From positions 12,387,459 through 12,451,458 of the forward strand of contig OY987233.1 of the NCBI GenBank assembly GCA_963920705.1: a stretch of DNA of 64,000 nucleotides, written 5' to 3'. A program made the position numbers and the translations under genes. A model generated the notes under the pieces. That model was not told the DNA's origin. It did no database searches and worked only from the letters and a program-made list of their open reading frames with translations. Of the stretch, positions 1-10,645 are shown piece after piece; positions within the stretch are counted from its first letter, which is position 1; each line of letters begins with the position of its first letter. The stretch comes from Odiellus spinosus (lineage: Eukaryota > Arthropoda > Arachnida > Opiliones > Phalangiidae).

Positions 1-548
1 TGTTGTACGGAACCCTGTAACAAGTTGGATGTGTGTTGTGTATGTTATCATTTTCCATCTCGAGTGTCTACTTAGGTGTTTTTAAATTTTCGTGGAAGAG
101 GCGCGTGTCTATAGCTTCACCGTTCCTCGATATTTTTAGAAACTGCATCGTCTTTTAAGAGATTTCTGAGATTTAGTTCTCAAAAGACGGGCCACGCGCG
201 CGATATTATATAACAGCCGCTGGTCTGGAGGATTTCAAAATTCTTCATTCGCCAACTGAACTTTAAAACTATTTTTAGAATGAAAGATGTTCTTTATTTT
301 CGGTTAAATCGCTTAATAGTTCAATTTTCAATACACCATTTTTGCGTAAAGTTGAAAGTTCATTAGCTTGGCGCGTTGTCCTACAAATTTTTGAATGTTT
401 AGAGAAGAGTTTTAGAGATGAAGCGAATATAATGTTTGCGTAATATCAAGACCGTTGGGGGCGCCACTTGTTTATGAACAACGATGAATATGGATTGATT
501 TGGATACACATGCGCAGTTTCCATTTGCGAAGTTTACTATTTATTTTT
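1..548. other. No feature recognised
   Basis: I see no convincing open frame, tandem array or inverted repeat here. The stretch is AT-rich, with a short GC-rich CGCG cluster near 190-205. Confidence 0.5.
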
Positions 549-552
549 AGCA

Positions 553-841
553 AGAAGGATCAGAAAAGGAGAGGAAAAGTGGGGCTGCGTTGAGTTAGAG
601 AGAGAAGAGCCAACCTCCCACTCGGGTGGAAAGCGGGATAGGAAATTCTCGAGGTAAACTGTTGTCACGTGGTCGCTAGCTAGCGCGTCTCATAAAGGAT
701 TCGTTTTACCCACGTGACAACAATTTACCACGAAGCATCTCTACCCCCGTCTGTCCCCCGTTCTCCCAGAGTGGGAGTTTAGGCCGACGCAGTAGGAGCC
801 GCGCCGTTCCCACTTTTCCTCTCCTTATCTGATCCTTCTTG
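553..841. mobile_element. Palindromic MITE-like element (family N)
   Basis: The two arms are imperfect inverted copies. The left arm starts CAAGAAGGATCAGAAAAGGA at 553, and the right arm ends with the complement of nearly the same sequence at 841. Near the centre, GTAAACTGTTGTCACGTGG (about 655-673) pairs with CCACGTGACAACAATTTAC (about 711-729) around a short loop. The whole unit of about 289 bp would fold into a long hairpin, as expected of a non-autonomous DNA transposon. It encodes no protein; the open frame crossing it at 706-987 is a by-product. Target duplications were not identified. Confidence 0.75.
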
Positions 842-946
842 TTTGTAGGCACTAGCATAACCGTAAATGAAATCTGCGCAAGTGCTAATGCGTTTATATA
901 AACGTAAAGTGGAAAGTCCTGTGCAATTGGTACATTATCTATGGGA

Positions 947-1150
947 TTAATTAGGACCTGGGAGTTCAGAAAAAAATGTACAACCATCAGCAGTGTGAGA
1001 AAAACTTATTTGAATCTTTCAAATCTCCATTTTCCAATCCCATAGATTAATTTAGTTTAAAAATTTGAAAATTTCCAATACGTTTTTCTCGCATTTCTAT
1101 CGATTGCAGAATTTTTAAGTATTTTTTCTGAACTCCCCAGGTTCTAATTA
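947..1150. mobile_element. Short terminal-inverted-repeat element
   Basis: ACCTGGGAGTTCAGAAAAAA near 954-973 is matched in inverted orientation by TTTTTTCTGAACTCCCCAGG near 1124-1143, and the match extends outward through ATTAATTAG/CTAATTAG. The roughly 150 bases between carry no gene. It is best read as a small MITE or its relic. Confidence 0.6.
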
Positions 1151-2320
1151 GTTCATAACCATCGTTATTCATGTTGTATGTGGGGATTCTGAATATCATC
1201 ATCTAGCCTGAATGTATGCTAAATTACTTCATTCTAAGAATGTTAGTTATTAAAAAAAAAAAAAAAAAAAAAACTTCATAAAATCCAAAAAAAAAAAAAA
1301 ATGAGAAAAACTTTTGCAAAATCTCTTTACGACGGCTATTACCGCTTGACTTGATTAAAAACTATTTCCCCTTTTCTCGAAAGTTCTTTTCGTAACTCTA
1401 GACTTTAGCGCTTTAAACTTTAAGCCTTGGCTCTTTCGCGATAAAGTACATTCTCCCGGTTTTTCAATATCAAAAAGAGAAACTCGACATTTCTGAGTCA
1501 GTAATATCCAGATTTTCCGCCGTAACGCTTTTTACAATTTGTTCACGGGCGCTTAAATTTAAGCGCGGGAGGCGAGACTCCAACAAAATCCAAAACCATT
1601 TTCTCCTACCTTTTTTCCCGCCTTTTTTATTTTCGCGCCATTTTTTCCCGCATTTTTTTATGCAGGTGTCTCGCGCGCGCCATTTCTAAATCCTTTCCTT
1701 GCGCGCGTTTTCTCTCGTATAGGTGGCGCTAGCGCGTCGCGAGCTAGCGGAAAAATCGCTCGCGCGTTAAAACAAAATGGAAAACCACCCGGAATTTGAA
1801 GCGCGACCCAAACTATGACTCGCTTCTATCTCTGAAGAAACTTTAAAACGTAATTCTAGGCCTAATTTCGGACGTTACGTAAACTAAACTGGAATTTGAC
1901 CGTAATATCTCGTTTCAATTTAACTTTATATAGCGCGTGAAGCTTAAAACGTCCAAAATACTCTATAAATTCGAAGCCTTTTCTAAAGGAAAGCGTCCGG
2001 GTTTCATAACGCTTTGGAGTTAGGTTGATCTAAGTTTATTCGTCTGGAAAAAATATAGGGATAAATCCCTATTTTATCTTATTTTTGCTTCTCGGTATAA
2101 AAAATAGGCCTCAAAAATTTTGAGTTCTTTACTTTCTACAGCAGTTATTTTGTAGCGAACCATTTTTGCGGAGATTTTAAGTTTTTGGGCAAAGAATTGA
2201 AGTAGAAGACAGAATTTGGCTTAAAAATATAACTTGTATTCTGTTTCCTAACGCGAAAACTTGAAAATTTTGGCCATTAGCGTGATAAAACGTTTGGGTA
2301 TTTCATACATAAATCATTAT
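1151..2320. other. Unique sequence without a gene; poly-A tracts
   Basis: This holds two long A-runs (about 1250-1272 and 1289-1303) and a CpG/CGCG-rich stretch at 1550-1760. I found no exon with plausible splice sites and no repeat structure. Confidence 0.45.
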
Positions 2321-2804
2321 AAGGTTGGGGAAAAGTCATGGAATTTGGAAATTGGCCCAAAAGGTTAGGGAAAAGTCAGGGTGTTTGCAAATTGGCCCAA
2401 AAGGTCAGGGAAAAGTCAGGGTGTTTGCAAATTTGCCCAAAAGGCCCGGGAAATTCAGGGTGTTTGGAAATTGGCCGAAAAGTACGGGGAAAAGTCAGGG
2501 AATTTGGAAATTGGCCCGAAAGGTCAAGGAAAAGTCGGGAGACTTTGAAAATTAGCCTAAATGGTAAGAGAAATTAAATATTTGGTACTTGTCAAGGAAC
2601 TGTTTGATTGGTTGACCAATTATAACGTAATTATTTAAATTGAAAATATTTGCCTAAATACTCAATTCTGAGTAAACTATCCTGACCCTGATTGATAAAC
2701 TATATCAAATAAAAAGTAGGAATTGCCAAGAGCTCGGTTGTAAAAATAAATTCGTGTAAAATATTAATATTGGTCGGGGAAATTAACTTTAAAAATTTTG
2801 TACA
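2321..2804 (+). mobile_element. CAGGG-type dispersed repeat, copy 1
   Basis: The first part is a minisatellite of about 42 bp units containing GGAAAAGTCAGGG and TTTGGAAATTGGCCC, with four to five units. The second part is a conserved tail carrying TGATTGGTTGACCAATTA, AACTATCCTGACCCTGATTG and a final GGTCGGGGAAATTAAC. The same tail recurs near 6300, 28500, 38760, 48180 and 61480. The copy has lost recognisable termini. Short open frames over the array exist only because the unit length is a multiple of three. Confidence 0.85.
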
Positions 2805-3796
2805 ATATGAAATCGAAAGCCGATTATAAACTAAAAACATTTCATTATCCCTTTAATAATTCTCGAATTTATTTGGTACGAAACCCCATGGATAGGTGTC
2901 GCTAGCTTCTCCGTAAACTTGAAATATTTCACCGTCGCTTAGCAACCGTTTCTGGATGTACTTCCATCCCAGATTACCAGCCGTCGTCTCGTTGTCAGAA
3001 TTAGTTTCAGGTTTCGACACTAGGGAACCTACGTTTTCCCATCGCGATTCTTATAAATTGAACGCAAACTCCGGCTGTTATTTCAGCTTGGCTGGCGCGT
3101 GTTCTTCGCCCACTGTAGATAAATAAATAAAATTCCAAGTTCAACGTTGTTTTTGGAAAAGCTTCAAAAGCAACTGTTCGGGATTATACTGTATAAATTA
3201 TAGTCTCGACTGCAAAATGGGAGAGACGGGAGGGGTGGGGGAGGCGGCCTTTGACCGCACTGTGTCAAATTAACGCCCCATTAAGAGTATCAGCAATTTT
3301 CCAAACCATTCGCGTTATACTTTCAATAAATATTTATTCTAAATTTTTCAAGTTTGCTAAAATCGCGCGGCCTGTTTAATGTTAGGATTCTTGCCAATAT
3401 TTGATGACGTCAGCGTTTCTTTACCATATTTTAAAGGCATAATGAAGAGTATGATCGCTTTTTTTTGTTTTTTCATTAAAAATAATATTATATTATTAAT
3501 AATAATATTATTATTAACGAGATTCAAATATCAGAAAATATTTTTTTTTTTAATTTTTATAGCCTAAACATGAATTTAAATTTCTCTACCATTGCCAACA
3601 AGCCAATCAGAGTTAAGCGCGTATCCCACGTAAAGTTGTAGAACCCCTGGCGATGTCTAGATCATAACCTCTCTTGTTGTAAATTTAAGATTTGTTATAT
3701 TTAATTACAAGGAATCAGGGAAAAAAATCAAAATTGTTAGTCAATTTTCACATAATCTAATATTTATATATTATTAATATTAGTAATATTATTATT
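2805..3796. other. Unique AT-rich sequence with microsatellites
   Basis: AT-only microsatellite-like runs lie at 3479-3521 and 3760-3796. A perfect CRE palindrome TGACGTCA is at 3405-3412. No supported gene was seen. Confidence 0.45.
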
Positions 3797-4271
3797 CAAA
3801 TCAAATCAAATTTTATTGTGTCCACAACACCTTAATTACAAGGTTTTTGATAGTGGGTCATATCGTTAAATTAAATTAGAAATATACAAATCCAATAAAT
3901 TGTAAAAAAATATAAATAAAATCAGCTAGAAAGATATCATTAGAATTTCATTTTGAAATATTTTTTTATTAAATAAAGGGAGCTATTTCCTAAATAGTTA
4001 GTAGTATTATGGGTAATTTGCAGCCGGGATATAGGATTAAGGTGGCAGGGCTTTAAATCATAGAAGTATTTATTACGGCGGATAAAATTCTTAGGAAAAC
4101 ATAATCGTAATAAATAATTACAATCAATTTTATTATTCATCAGTTTTTTTAGAAAACAAATTTCTAAACATTTAATTCTATCTTCTAGGCTCAAAATTTT
4201 TAATTTGTGCAATACATTCATTTAAAATTAAAGTATTCAATAATTTATTTTGGACCCTTTCTATCTTATCC
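3797..4271 (-). pseudogene. 5'-truncated non-LTR retrotransposon 3' end (RT C-terminus)
   Basis: Read on the minus strand, this is the last part of a non-LTR retrotransposon reverse-transcriptase protein. The upstream piece (about 4271-4215) reads DKIERVQNKLL, the IERVQ.K motif that typically follows the RT core in Jockey/CR1-like elements. A one-base frame change then leads into the 93-codon frame 4221-3940. That frame has the family's C-terminal pattern: FLKKLMNNKIDCNYLL (F.K..N..ID...LL), an arginine-rich middle, and NPISRLQITHNT before a final IKKYF. A 3' untranslated part follows, with AATAAA near 3812-3817 (complement), ending in repeated TTTGA words at about 3797-3810 that look like a microsatellite tail. 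Truncation and the frame break mean it is dead. The exact clade is inferred from motif shape only. Confidence 0.72.
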
Positions 4272-4542
4272 ATATTATTATTAATATTAGTAGTATTATT
4301 AATTTAAAAGCTCTTAAATAAGCTTATTTTAAACTCGACCATTAGTTTGTCGTTAATTGGCGGTTCATTAATTGTCGCTAAGTTTAATTGCATTTGATTA
4401 GCGGCGCTACATTTGCCTACATATTTATTCCTATAATTTTTTTTTATTTATTTATTTAATTATGGTTCCCCACCTATCTAAGCGAACTTGTATTCTAGTT
4501 ACTTAAATTAATTATAAATTTGATTATTTTGTCTGTTTGTAG
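4250..4542. other. AT-rich flank, possibly intron
   Basis: This AT-rich sequence ends in a pyrimidine-rich run and TTTGTAG, which would act as the splice acceptor of the candidate exon starting at 4543. Nothing else is recognised. Confidence 0.35.
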
Positions 4543-4638
4543 GTGATTGTTATTTTCGGGTGTGCCGTCTCTGAAGGAACCTCTTTCTCTTCTAAACAAC
4601 AACTACTACAACAACAAGAACAACGTCAACAGAAACCC
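4543..4638 (+). CDS. Candidate internal exon, glutamine-rich, function unknown
   Basis: A 96-base segment is bounded by a good acceptor (TTTTGTCTGTTTGTAG) and a near-consensus donor (CCC|GTAAGT). Only one of three frames is open. It gives 32 codons starting VIVIFGCAVSEG and ending KQQLLQQQEQRQQKP, entering and leaving in phase 0. The other two frames hit stops, one of them at the first codon. The product would be part of a low-complexity, polyglutamine-like region such as occurs in transcriptional regulators, but no family is recognised. I could not find partner exons within reach. The CAA-rich composition could also be a decayed microsatellite that happens to lie between splice-like sites, so this remains a candidate. 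Confidence 0.38.
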
Positions 4639-4859
4639 GTAAGTTTTTAACCTTGAAGTTTCTACAAGTTTCAAATATTTTGGTGATGGGTTTATTATTG
4701 TAGGCCTATGTCTAAACGCTACACCAATAAGTATATTTTTGAATTATTAATGTATTGTAAAATTTCAAATCTCGCGGTTCATTTCAACAGATGTAATTTT
4801 TTAATCGTGAATTTTTTGGCCTAAATAGCAACTTCTTTGTTATAACTAAGGTAAATTAC

Positions 4860-4920
4860 GACCATAAAAGTTACTTTTTTGGCCCAAAATAATCTTAATT
4901 GAAAACGCGCCTTAACGTAC
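4860..4920. repeat. Dispersed repeat K fragment
   Basis: TTGGCCCAAAATAATCTTAA followed by TTGAAAACGCGCC recurs in similar form near 22470-22503 and 46921-46955. It directly precedes the tandem repeat at 4920-5642. The same arrangement occurs at 22470-22530, where a hAT-like element has inserted. Confidence 0.6.
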
Positions 4921-5642
4921 ATTATTTTAAGATCGTAAAATTATGTTTCGCCACTCGAAAAAATGAGCAAAAGTCTTAACATGAGCCCTGTATTAAAATG
5001 CAAATGGCCGTAACATCACTCCGCGATCTCCTACGCATAAACCGATTGCACCATTAGAAAGTAGACATTCCGTATATTATTATAAAATCATAAAACTAGG
5101 TTTCGCCACTCGACAAAAATCGAGCAAACGTCCAATAATGAGCCCTGTATTAAAATGCAAATGGCTGTAGCTTTTCTCTACAATGTCATAGGCATAAACC
5201 GATTGCACCATTAGAAAGTAGACATTCCGTATATTATTTTAAGATCATAAAATTCTGTTTCGCCTCTCGGAAAAGGTGTTACGCCACTCGATAGAAATCG
5301 AGCTAAGTCCAATAATGAACCCTGCAAATGGGCTTAACTTTTCATCGCGACTTACTACGCATAAATCGATTGCACCATTAAAAAGAAGACATTCCGTATA
5401 TTATTTTAAGATCATAAAATTATATTTTTCCACTCGAAAAAGGTCTTTCGCCACTCGATAGAAATCGAGCAAAAGTCCAATAATGAGCCCTGCAAATGGG
5501 CTTAACCTTTCTCCGCGACTTCCTAGGCATAACCGATTGCACCATTAGAAAGTAGACATTCCGTATATTATTTTAAAATCATAAAATTAAGTTTCGCCAC
5601 TCGATAGAAATCGAGCAAAAGTCCAATAATGAGCCCTGCAAC
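4920..5642. repeat. Diverged tandem repeat, about 160-bp unit, five copies
   Basis: Each unit carries TTTTAAGATCATAAAATTA, then GTTTCGCCACTCGA, GAGCAAAAGTCCAATAATGA, CCTGCAAATGG, and finally CGATTGCACCATTAGAAAGT with AGACATTCCGTATATTATTT. Starts fall near 4924, 5080, 5237, 5404 and 5569, so the period is about 155-167 bp. Units three and four contain an extra partial repeat of the CGCCACTCGA piece. The array ends abruptly at GAGCCCTGCAA. No coding potential. Confidence 0.8.
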
Positions 5643-6231
5643 TTAAATTATTCGTTATTCGCGTCACGAAACGTCTGTCACGTCTAAATTTTTTATTGTC
5701 CTTTGAATACACCCTCTCGGAAATTTTCTTACAAGTTAGCGTGACGTTGACACGAAAGGTGTCGGTAACGTCACTTTAAACTTAGCTAGGCGTACAGGTA
5801 CGCGTTCTTCCTTTACCATTTGTCAAACTTATATTCTTAAGTCAATTTATTTCACTAAATCACGTTGGGGTTCTTCCATTTTTTACCTATAATTGACAGC
5901 GTTGTCAAACCTAAGTGGGCTTAGATCTATAAGACAAACAACGATTCCAATATCTCTGTACGCGTTACCAATTCAAAGTGGAAATTAAGTTGGCCCGTTT
6001 TTTGGGGTGGGCTTTCGCGAGTAGATGACTGTATAGCGGTGTCCTTTTTGTAACGTCGACGTGGTCGACTCGTGACCAGTATATCAAGCTCCAACTCTAA
6101 CAAGATTACGTCAACTGACTGAATGCGGAGAACCCGACTGTCCCCTCGACTTAAATCGTACACCGTTATTCATTTTATTTTATTGTAGACGGTAGATGGC
6201 CCCCCTTGGTGTTGCCCAGGAAAGCTTGGAT
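5643..6231. other. No feature recognised
   Basis: Unique sequence without a convincing exon, repeat or inverted repeat. The minus-strand frame at 5927-6163 has no recognisable domain and no supporting splice context. Confidence 0.4.
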
Positions 6232-7649
6232 GAGTATTAAGGTTGGGGCCCCAAAAGATCAGGGAAAAGTCTGGGAATTTGATAATGAGCCCAAATAGTC
6301 AGAGAAATTAAATATTTTGGTACAAGTCTAGGAACTGTTTATGATTGGTTGACCATCTAATTGTAACGTAATTATTATAAACTGAAAATATTTGCCTAAA
6401 TATTCATATTTTTTCTTGTATTCTGAGTAAACTGTCCTGACCCTGATTGATGAACTATGTCAAATAAACAGTGAGAATTGCCCAGAGCTATCTCGTAGAA
6501 ATAAATTTGTGTAATATATTAAAATATGTCAGGGGAATAATTTAGAGAAATGGGCAGGGACATTACGTAGAAATGGGCAGGGACATTACGTAGAAATGGG
6601 CAGGGACATTACGTAGAAATGGGCAGGGACATTACGTAGAAATGGGCAGGGACATTACGTAGAAATGGGCAGGGACATTACGTAGAAATGGGCAGGGACA
6701 TTACGTAGAAATGGGCAGGGACATTACGTAGAAATGGGCAGGGACATTACGTAGAAATGGGCAGGGACATTACGTAGAAATGGGCAGGGACATTACGTAG
6801 AAATGGGCAGGGACATTACGTAGAAATGGGCAGGGACATTACGTAGAAATGGGCAGGGACATTACGTAGAAATGGGCAGGGACATTACGTAGAAATGGGC
6901 AGGGACATTACGTAGAAATGGGCAGGGACATTACGTAGAAATGGGCAGGGACATTACGTAGAAATGGGCAGGGACATTACGTAGAAATGGGCAGGGACAT
7001 TACGTAGAAATGGGCAGGGACATTACGTAGAAATGGGCAGGGACATTACGTAGAAATGGGCAGGGACATTACGTAGAAATGGGCAGGGACATTACGTAGA
7101 AATGGGCAGGGACATTACGTAGAAATGGGCAGGGACATTACGTAGAAATGGGCAGGGACATTACGTAGAAATGGGCAGGGACATTACGTAGAAATGGGCA
7201 GGGACATTACGTAGAAATGGGCAGGGACATTACGTAGAAATGGGCAGGGACATTACGTAGAAATGGGCAGGGACATTACGTAGAAATGGGCAGGGAAATT
7301 ACGTAGAAATGGGCAGGGAAATTACGTAGAAATGGGCAGGGAAATTACGTAGAAATGGGCAGGGAAATTACGTAGAAATGGGCAGGGAAATTACGTAGAA
7401 ATGGGCAGGGAAATTACGTAGAAATGGGCAGGGAAATTACGTAGAAATGGGCAGGGAAATTACGTAGAAATGGGCAGGGAAATTACGTAGAAATGGGCAG
7501 GGAAATTACGTAGAAATGGGCAGGGAAATTACGTAGAAATGGGCAGGGAAATTACGTAGAAATGGGCAGGGAAATTACGTAGAAATGGGCAGGGAAATTA
7601 CGTAGAAATGGGCAGGGAAATTAAAGTCCAAGATTTTGTACCAACCCTG
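6232..7649 (+). mobile_element. CAGGG-type dispersed repeat, copy 2, expanded by a satellite
   Basis: The left part has the family's AGATCAGGGAAAAGTC and GAGAAATTAAATATTTTGGT segments, TGATTGGTTGACCA, and AACTGTCCTGACCCTGATTG. The right end is AAGATTTTGTACCAACCCTG, which matches the terminal inverted-repeat type AACCCTG seen at 39010. Between them the short GGGCAGGGAAATTA segment has been amplified into the 23-bp satellite 6547-7624. CAGGG... termini are typical of hAT-like elements, but I could not verify an 8-bp target duplication here. Confidence 0.8.
6547..7624. repeat. 23-bp satellite, 46 full units plus a partial one
   Basis: The unit is GAAATGGGCAGGGAC followed by ATTACGTA. Starts fall every 23 bases from 6547, so the start of the final partial unit at 7605 is exactly 46 periods away. 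Units 1-32 carry GGGACATT; from unit 33 (7283) onward every unit carries GGGAAATT. I saw no other variation. The last unit runs into the normal end of the CAGGG-type element (GGGAAATTAAAGTCC). The A form therefore matches the ancestral sequence and the C form is derived. Confidence 0.95.
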
Positions 7650-8451
7650 CGATTTTGCCCCTCAAGTATGAACGAGGCTTAAGAGATGTGGGTGGGTATG
7701 TGGTTCCTTTTTGGGTGTAGCCTCGCTGGGGGGAATAGGGGGGCTATAGGTGGCTTAACTTTCGATTTGTATTGATTTTGGCTAAGCTTCCGACGGGAGG
7801 TCCTTATTCGGGCTCTTCTTCTTTTCTCGATGTTGGTTGCGGGCCCAAAGGAAGACTACGATTAGACTGGCCCTTTTTATTTTCTTTTTTTTGGGGGGGG
7901 GGTGGAAGTGGGAGGGAGGCGATCCTCTCTTTCTCACCGCTTAAATCTCTATTCCCTGGTCGGAGGTTTGTTTTTAGCGAATTAGGAGAACTGCATTCGG
8001 TCCATAGTAGGGAAAAAGACGAGGGTGGGATTGCGACTAACTCGGCTCTAAAGCTGAAAGGCCAGTTGCCGATGGAGATAGGAGGAACACCTCGATCTCG
8101 TTGCTTTCTTGCACTTGTTGAGCCTAATAACTTAAAGGTTTAATTCGTCCAACTTGAAGGGATACTGTGTCAGTTTCAAACTCCCTATCTGCTCGAATTT
8201 AGGGTTCACTGGGTCATTGTGTCCGAGGTAAGGAGACTCACGTCAGGGACTGAGGGGAGCCAACAACATTCTAGGCCCTATAGCATTCGTGTTATAAGCG
8301 TACATTTTGTAAATCCACGAAGTGTTTCCCCCCTCAGTTTAAAATACCAAAATAAAATGCCCAAAATCAAAATGTGATTAATAAGGAAGAATAAAACTTT
8401 CCCATTAAATCTCTATTTTAAAGTCGAGTATCGTATTAATAATTTGTTATC
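7650..8451. other. GC-rich unique island, function unknown
   Basis: Between two satellites lies a stretch clearly richer in G and C than its surroundings, with a G-run at about 7893-7902. The plus-strand frame 7772-8375 is open apart from one TAA at 8141-8143: about 123 codons, then 76 more. It has no ATG near its start and reads through the poly-G run, and no domain is recognised. A plausible donor GAG|GTAAGG lies at 8228. It could be a decayed exon region, a promoter-like island or a relic of an unrecognised element. Confidence 0.35.
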
Positions 8452-8911
8452 TTAAATGGAGAGAGATGAGGAAAATCAAGTAATTTTTTTTATCGATTCT
8501 TCTACTAATTATAAGACATATCCGCGTAGTTAAATCATTGGGGAAATATATCCCAGTGATTTTAAAAACCAAAATTAAATTAAAACCATGCAACCAATCG
8601 CGTAACGCCCTGCCTTCCAGCGAACAAAATGCTCGTAGCACGCGCCATGTCGTGCGACACGTTTTGCCGCATCGCGCGCAATTTTTATCACTTCTCGCGC
8701 TTGAAATAGCGCGTGCCACTAGCATTTTGTTCGCTGGAAGGCTGGGAGTTTCACGATTGGCTGGAGGAGTGAATTTAAAAGAACAGTGATCTATTTTGAT
8801 TTTTTTAAAAATCATTGGGATATATTTCCCGAATTATAAACAACTCGGATGACTTATAATTAGTAGAAGAGTCGATTAAAAATCCCTTTTTCCTATTCAC
8901 CCTCCCTTTAA
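8452..8911. mobile_element. TTAA foldback element (family E), complete
   Basis: The left end is TTAAATGGAGAGAGATGAGG and the right end CCTATTCACCCTCCCTTTAA, giving TTAA at both ends. The arms are long imperfect inverted copies: CTTCTACTAATTATAAGACA pairs with CTTATAATTAGTAGAAGAGT, and CCTTCCAGCGAACAAAATGC pairs with GCATTTTGTTCGCTGGAAGG. A CGCG-rich loop of about 70 bp lies in the centre. A half copy is at 49291-49503. TTAA duplication is used by piggyBac and Kolobok transposons. The open frames on both strands (8447-8815, 8538-8789) are by-products of the palindrome. Confidence 0.85.
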
Positions 8912-9420
8912 TGGGCAAGTGCCGTATAAATAGTTCGTTATTTTAAAGGGCAATTATCTTGTAAATAATTCTTCATCATAAAGGGCAAGTGTCTTGTAAT
9001 TAATTCGTCATCTTAAAGGGCAAGTGCCGTGTAATTAATTCGTCATCTTAAAGGGCAAGTGTCGTGTAATTTATTCGTCATCTTAAAGGGCAAGTGTCGT
9101 GTAATTTATTCGTCATCTTAAAGGGCAAGTGTCGTGTAATTTATTCGTCATCTTAAAGGGCAAGTGTCGTGTAATTTATTCGTCATCTTAAAGGGCAAGT
9201 GTCGTGTAATTTATTCGTCATCTTAAAGGGCAAGTGTCGTGTAATTTATTCGTCATCTTAAAGGGCAAGTGTCGTGTAATTTATTCGTCATCTTAAAGGG
9301 CAAGTGCCGTGTAATTAATTCGTCGTCTTAAAGGGCAAGTGCCGTGAATTAATACGTCATATTAAAGGGCAAGTGCCGTATAAATAATTCGTTACCTTAA
9401 AGGGCAAGTATAGGTAATTT
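8908..9420. repeat. 35-bp satellite, about 14.5 units
   Basis: The unit is TTAAAGGGCAAGTGTCGTG followed by TAATTTATTCGTCATC. The first unit begins on the same TTAA that ends the family E element. Roughly eight central units are identical, while the first three and last four are increasingly diverged. This is the usual pattern when unequal exchange homogenises the middle of an array. Confidence 0.92.
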
Positions 9421-10274
9421 AACATACCGTAATTAAAATAACACGCAACTCTCTGGTTATTACGGAAATTATTAAATTTTAATCCTGGTTTTTTATTTAC
9501 CAAGATTATAAATTAAATAATTTGACATCAAAACCAAATGAAACAAAACTAACCCATTGACTATTACTCCCCCCCCCGTTCAATAGTTGAAACATTTTAA
9601 TTATTTGTGTATAAGTTATTTAATATTTAAGAAGTTTCGTAAGGATTATTGAGTCCCTTTCCTTTTTTTTTATCTATTTATTATTTTTTTTTTTTTTTTT
9701 TTAATTTTTTTGTTGCGGGTGGTCGGGTGGGACGTTAAACGAATCAATGACGTGATTGATTGAAATGGGGGCTTCGCGTGTTTAGTTGGAGATCCATTTT
9801 AAAGATTCGTAATGGCCCACCTCTCCCTTCCAAAAAAATTAAAAAAAAGGTTTGACTATTCTTAAATAAAAAATGACAGAATTTAAAAAAAAAACTTTCT
9901 TTAAGAAAAAAAAAAAAACTATTCAGTTTAAAATTAACGACTCTGATAATATAGGCGCGTTGTCGCGATCTTACACTGAATCAAAATTACTATAGAAAAA
10001 TCGGTTTTTCATTAGGAATTGATGGTCGTTCGTGCTCGTTTCAAGATTGTGAGAGAGTATATTACCTTTTTTTTCTATCTTCGCTGGCCTTTTTTTTTCT
10101 TTTTTTTTAAAGAAAGGGGGTAGGGTAGGGGGTGACCCGACTCCAGCGATAAAAAGTTTTGAATTATTGGGGTTCGTTTTCTATGATTTTAAAGGGTTAG
10201 GGCCTCCCTAAGTATAGATTTTATATTTTAATTAATAGTCTATTAACCGCGCCGTAGAACAACGCCACACTGAT
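9421..10274. other. No gene seen; poly-T tracts
   Basis: Long T and A homopolymers lie around 9660-9710, 9835-9925 and 10068-10110. Nothing with splice-site support or repeat structure was found. Confidence 0.45.
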
Positions 10275-10645
10275 TCATTTGTTAAACAAAAATCTATCAT
10301 AAAAGTAAACAACACCCTTATCTTAATATTATCAGCAAAGGTCCAGGTAAATGTACCGGCAGATTCTGATTCGAGACACTCTAGCGGCCGCAGACGATGT
10401 AAATAGTGAGCAGAGGAAGCACCACTCTTTGTAGAAATTCCGGAGCTGGGGGACGACAATATATCCAATGCGGCACCCTTAAATTCTCTCCCTCTCTCCC
10501 AGATAAAAATATCCAGGAAGAGTCCAAATCACTCGAGCCAGACAGGGGTGATGACTTTTTTCGCTATTTATTATGAATAGTGATGGGCTATTTATACGTA
10601 AAACTGGTCCTTTGCTGATAGTTTTAAGCTACGGAGCGTTTTTTT
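10275..10645. mobile_element. Family L element, internally deleted copy
   Basis: The left end contains ATCTATCATAAAAGTAAACA and ATTATCAGCAAAGGTCC. The right end (10595-10640) has GGTCCTTTGCTGATAG and CTACGGAGCG, the same module inverted. The interior includes GTCCAAATCACTCGAGCCAG and ACAGGGGTGATGACTTTTTT, which recur inverted near 23185-23220. It is a terminal-inverted-repeat element of about 370 bp. Related pieces are at 11500-11583, 22753-23412 and 44281-44345. The minus-strand open frame at 10232-10468 reappears in altered form at 23265, and neither looks like a protein. Confidence 0.7.

Noticed and set aside
8447..8815. Overlapping frames of 122 (minus) and 83 (plus) codons
   Set aside because: They lie exactly on the palindromic family E element; each is the mirror of the other.
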